In this document: positions 62,307 through 64,000 of the stretch, in pieces
How positions within the stretch are numbered: the stretch's first letter is position 1
How the letters are laid out: the number at the start of each line of letters is the position of its first letter
Origin: Psychrobacter sp. JCM 18900
GTDB taxonomy: Bacteria; Pseudomonadota; Gammaproteobacteria; Pseudomonadales; Moraxellaceae
Reading direction: 5' to 3'
NCBI RefSeq assembly: GCF_904846625.1
Contig: NZ_CAJHBL010000001.1
Location: forward strand, 310,001 to 374,000
DNA: 64,000 nt
Translations under genes and position numbers: made by a program
Notes under the pieces: generated by a model
Seen by the model: only the letters and a program-made list of their open reading frames with translations
Told to the model about the DNA's origin: nothing
The model's database searches: none

Positions 62307-64000
62307 CTAATTAAGAGGCACGACTCGCATCACCTCTTCTATGGTTGTCACACCTTCACTAATACGTTTTGCCCCTGATAAACGTAATGGCTGTAGACCT
62401 TCGCGATAGGCTTGTTGTTTGAGCACATCTAAGTTTGTATCGGCTGCGACCAGTTTTTTTAATTCGTTAGACAATGGCATAATCTCGTATAGGCCGACTC
62501 GTCCCTGATAACCAGTATGTCGACAATGCTCGCAGCCTTGAGCCATATAAATTTGTGCTGGGGCAGGCGCACGCCAAGGTTGTACCAACTCCTGCCATTG
62601 AATGGCAATCTCACTGTCTGGCACAACGTCTACTGCTTTTTTGCAATGCGGGCATAGCGTACGTAACAAGCGCTGTGCCATTACGCCTAAGATAGTCGCT
62701 GATGTCAAAAATGGCTGAATACCCAAATCATGCAAGCGAGTGATTGAACTTGGCGCATCGTTAGTATGTAATGTCGAGAGCACCAAATGCCCTGTCAATG
62801 AAGCTTGTACTGCCATATTGGCTGTTTCAGCATCACGAATCTCCCCTACCATAATGATGTCAGGATCTTGACGCATCAAGGAGCGAATGCCGTCAGCAAA
62901 GTTTAGATCGACACCTGGGTTTACTTGCATTTGGTTAAATGCAGGTTCAATCATTTCAATAGGATCTTCAATGGTACAGACATTGACTTGTTCAGTCGCT
63001 AGCTGCTTGAGAGTGCTATACAAGGTCGTGGTTTTACCCGATCCTGTAGGCCCAGTGACCAAAATAATGCCGTTTGGATAAGCAGTCAATTCATGCCATG
63101 TTTCAAGCTGCTTGCCGGATAGACCAAGCTGAGCGAAGGAACGTACCAGTACTTCAGGATCAAACACCCGCATGACCAACTTTTCACCAAAAGCGGTTGG
63201 CATAGTCGACAAACGAAGTTCTGTCTCTAGTCCCTTTGGCGTTCGCGTCTTTAAACGACCGTCTTGTGGTTTACGCTTTTCTGCAACGTTTAGTCGCCCT
63301 AGAATTTTAATACGTGCGGTCACCGCGACGATGATTGCCAATGGCATCTCATACACCGTATGTAGCACACCATCGATACGGAAGCGAACCTTACCTGTCT
63401 CACGACGTGGCTCTAAATGGATATCACTGGCTCGTTGCTCAAAGGCATATTGCAACAGCCAATCAACAACTCTAACAATATGCTGGTCATTGGCATCAGG
63501 ATTAGTATTGTCACCCAATTGCAATAATGCTTCAACATTGGTCACATCGGCAGCTGCACGCTTATGGACACTATTTGCGCCTGCAATCGCTTGGGTGACT
63601 TGATAGAACTCTTGCCGATAGCGTTTAATCTGCTCAGGATTGATATAGACCGTACGATAGCTTTTTGATTTGATCAATTTTTCAATACTTGAGTGCCAGT
63701 CAGTATAAAAAGGCTGATCCGTTCCAATAATCACTTCGTCTACAGCGACCTCAATCGGTAAAATATGCTGTGAACGTGCATATTCAAATGACATCAATTG
63801 TGTGACTGCAGGGACATCAACTTTTAGAGGGTCAATACGAACGAGAGTCATATCTGCTTTAGCCGCTAGCCATTGGTTGAGCCAAGCCAAAGTTAATTTA
63901 TTTTCAGCGCTAATGTCCGTCGCATGGCCATTAGGCAAGCCAAATGCACTAATCGTTAGTAGAGGGTGCTGCGCTTTGTCGCGACGGCTAGTAATGACTA
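62307..64000 (-). CDS. gspE: Type II secretion ATPase GspE, 5' end outside window
   Basis: Hexameric ATPase that drives the type II pseudopilus. The frame is open from 62307 to the window edge without an ATG upstream of about 63938; the start at TTG 63938 is not convincing, so the N-terminus is probably missing. Visible parts: an N1 domain with SFEYARSQHILPIEVAVDEV; the N2 region with HIVRVVDWLLQYAFEQRASDIHLEP; Walker A GPTGSGKTTTLYSTLKQL (about 300 from the TTG); Asp box and Walker B with IRSLMRQDPDIIMVGEIRD; and a zinc tetracysteine with CPHCKKA and CEHCRHTGYQG. It is separated from gspHIJK by tatD and a TetR gene. The other gsp genes (C, D, F, G, L, M) are not in the window. Confidence 0.93.
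   Translation of the reverse strand, partial: VITSRRDKAQHPLLTISAFGLPNGHATDISAENKLTLAWLNQWLAAKADMTLVRIDPLKVDVPAVTQLMSFEYARSQHILPIEVAVDEVIIGTDQPFYTDWHSSIEKLIKSKSYRTVYINPEQIKRYRQEFYQVTQAIAGANSVHKRAAADVTNVEALLQLGDNTNPDANDQHIVRVVDWLLQYAFEQRASDIHLEPRRETGKVRFRIDGVLHTVYEMPLAIIVAVTARIKILGRLNVAEKRKPQDGRLKTRTPKGLETELRLSTMPTAFGEKLVMRVFDPEVLVRSFAQLGLSGKQLETWHELTAYPNGIILVTGPTGSGKTTTLYSTLKQLATEQVNVCTIEDPIEMIEPAFNQMQVNPGVDLNFADGIRSLMRQDPDIIMVGEIRDAETANMAVQASLTGHLVLSTLHTNDAPSSITRLHDLGIQPFLTSATILGVMAQRLLRTLCPHCKKAVDVVPDSEIAIQWQELVQPWRAPAPAQIYMAQGCEHCRHTGYQGRVGLYEIMPLSNELKKLVAADTNLDVLKQQAYREGLQPLRLSGAKRISEGVTTIEEVMRVVPLN

Noticed and set aside
1..64000. tRNA, rRNA, CRISPR arrays, insertion sequences or prophage
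   Set aside because: No T-loop-like tRNA signatures, no regularly spaced direct repeats, no transposase, integrase or phage structural gene was seen on either strand.

Overview
The window looks like chromosome of a gammaproteobacterium of the family Moraxellaceae, most probably Psychrobacter. The grounds are moderately AT-rich DNA with very AT-rich intergenic stretches, a homodimeric AceE/two-lipoyl AceF pyruvate dehydrogenase, an rpsF-rpsR-rplI operon without priB, scattered type II secretion genes, and SthA and PpsR variants with low-complexity insertions. The genus is an inference from protein style; no rRNA or tRNA gene is present to confirm it. I see no insertion sequence, prophage, integrase or CRISPR array.

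Layout. 1-4.2 kb: the 3' part of a WYL regulator, a TerD-family stress protein, a voltage-gated K+ channel with a zinc-ribbon-like tail, a small membrane protein with a zinc knuckle, and an OmpW porin. 4.4-9 kb: aceF and aceE, transcribed leftward. 9.5-20.9 kb: the most unusual block, five rightward genes that all encode exported proteins. They are three DUF11/SpaA-like secreted proteins of 692, 154 and 702 aa, a 1775-aa protein joining DUF11, SdrD-like and Ig-like domains to a predicted outer-membrane beta-barrel, and a secreted protein resembling the N-terminal domain of some OmpA-like proteins. I read this as an undescribed cell-surface or fibre assembly system. 21-25.6 kb: a TetR regulator, an EEP nuclease/phosphatase, a glycine-zipper protein and glpK. 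26.1-32.5 kb: an efflux operon (TolC, YihY, HlyD, two ABC-2 permeases) with no ATPase gene. 32.6-38.8 kb: sthA, a DUF4377 lipoprotein, and ppsR divergent from ppsA. 38.9-41.4 kb: a GYF/RDD membrane protein and rpsF-rpsR-rplI with a clear S6:S18 autoregulatory RNA in its leader.

41.7-49.7 kb: a small orphan protein behind a 20-bp tandem repeat, a GntP-type permease with glycerate kinase (glycerate uptake and use), a LysR regulator divergent from a VOC protein, an ECHDC3-like crotonase without the catalytic glutamates, and a RidA/DadA-like pair (imine deaminase plus amine oxidoreductase). 50-56.9 kb: a UvrD/Rep helicase, ychF, a histidine-rich MliC-like lipoprotein, a dispersed-repeat candidate, a dGTPase and a FabR-like TetR regulator. 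56.9-64 kb: leftward gspH-I-J-K (minor pseudopilins, translationally coupled), another TetR gene with a candidate operator, tatD, and the 5'-truncated gspE.

Most genes are housekeeping: central carbon flux (AceEF, PpsA/PpsR, GlpK, glycerate kinase, SthA), translation, and envelope functions. Several start codons were placed inside longer open frames because a ribosome binding site and signal peptide fit the internal start. No database search was possible, so all family assignments rest on motif recognition.
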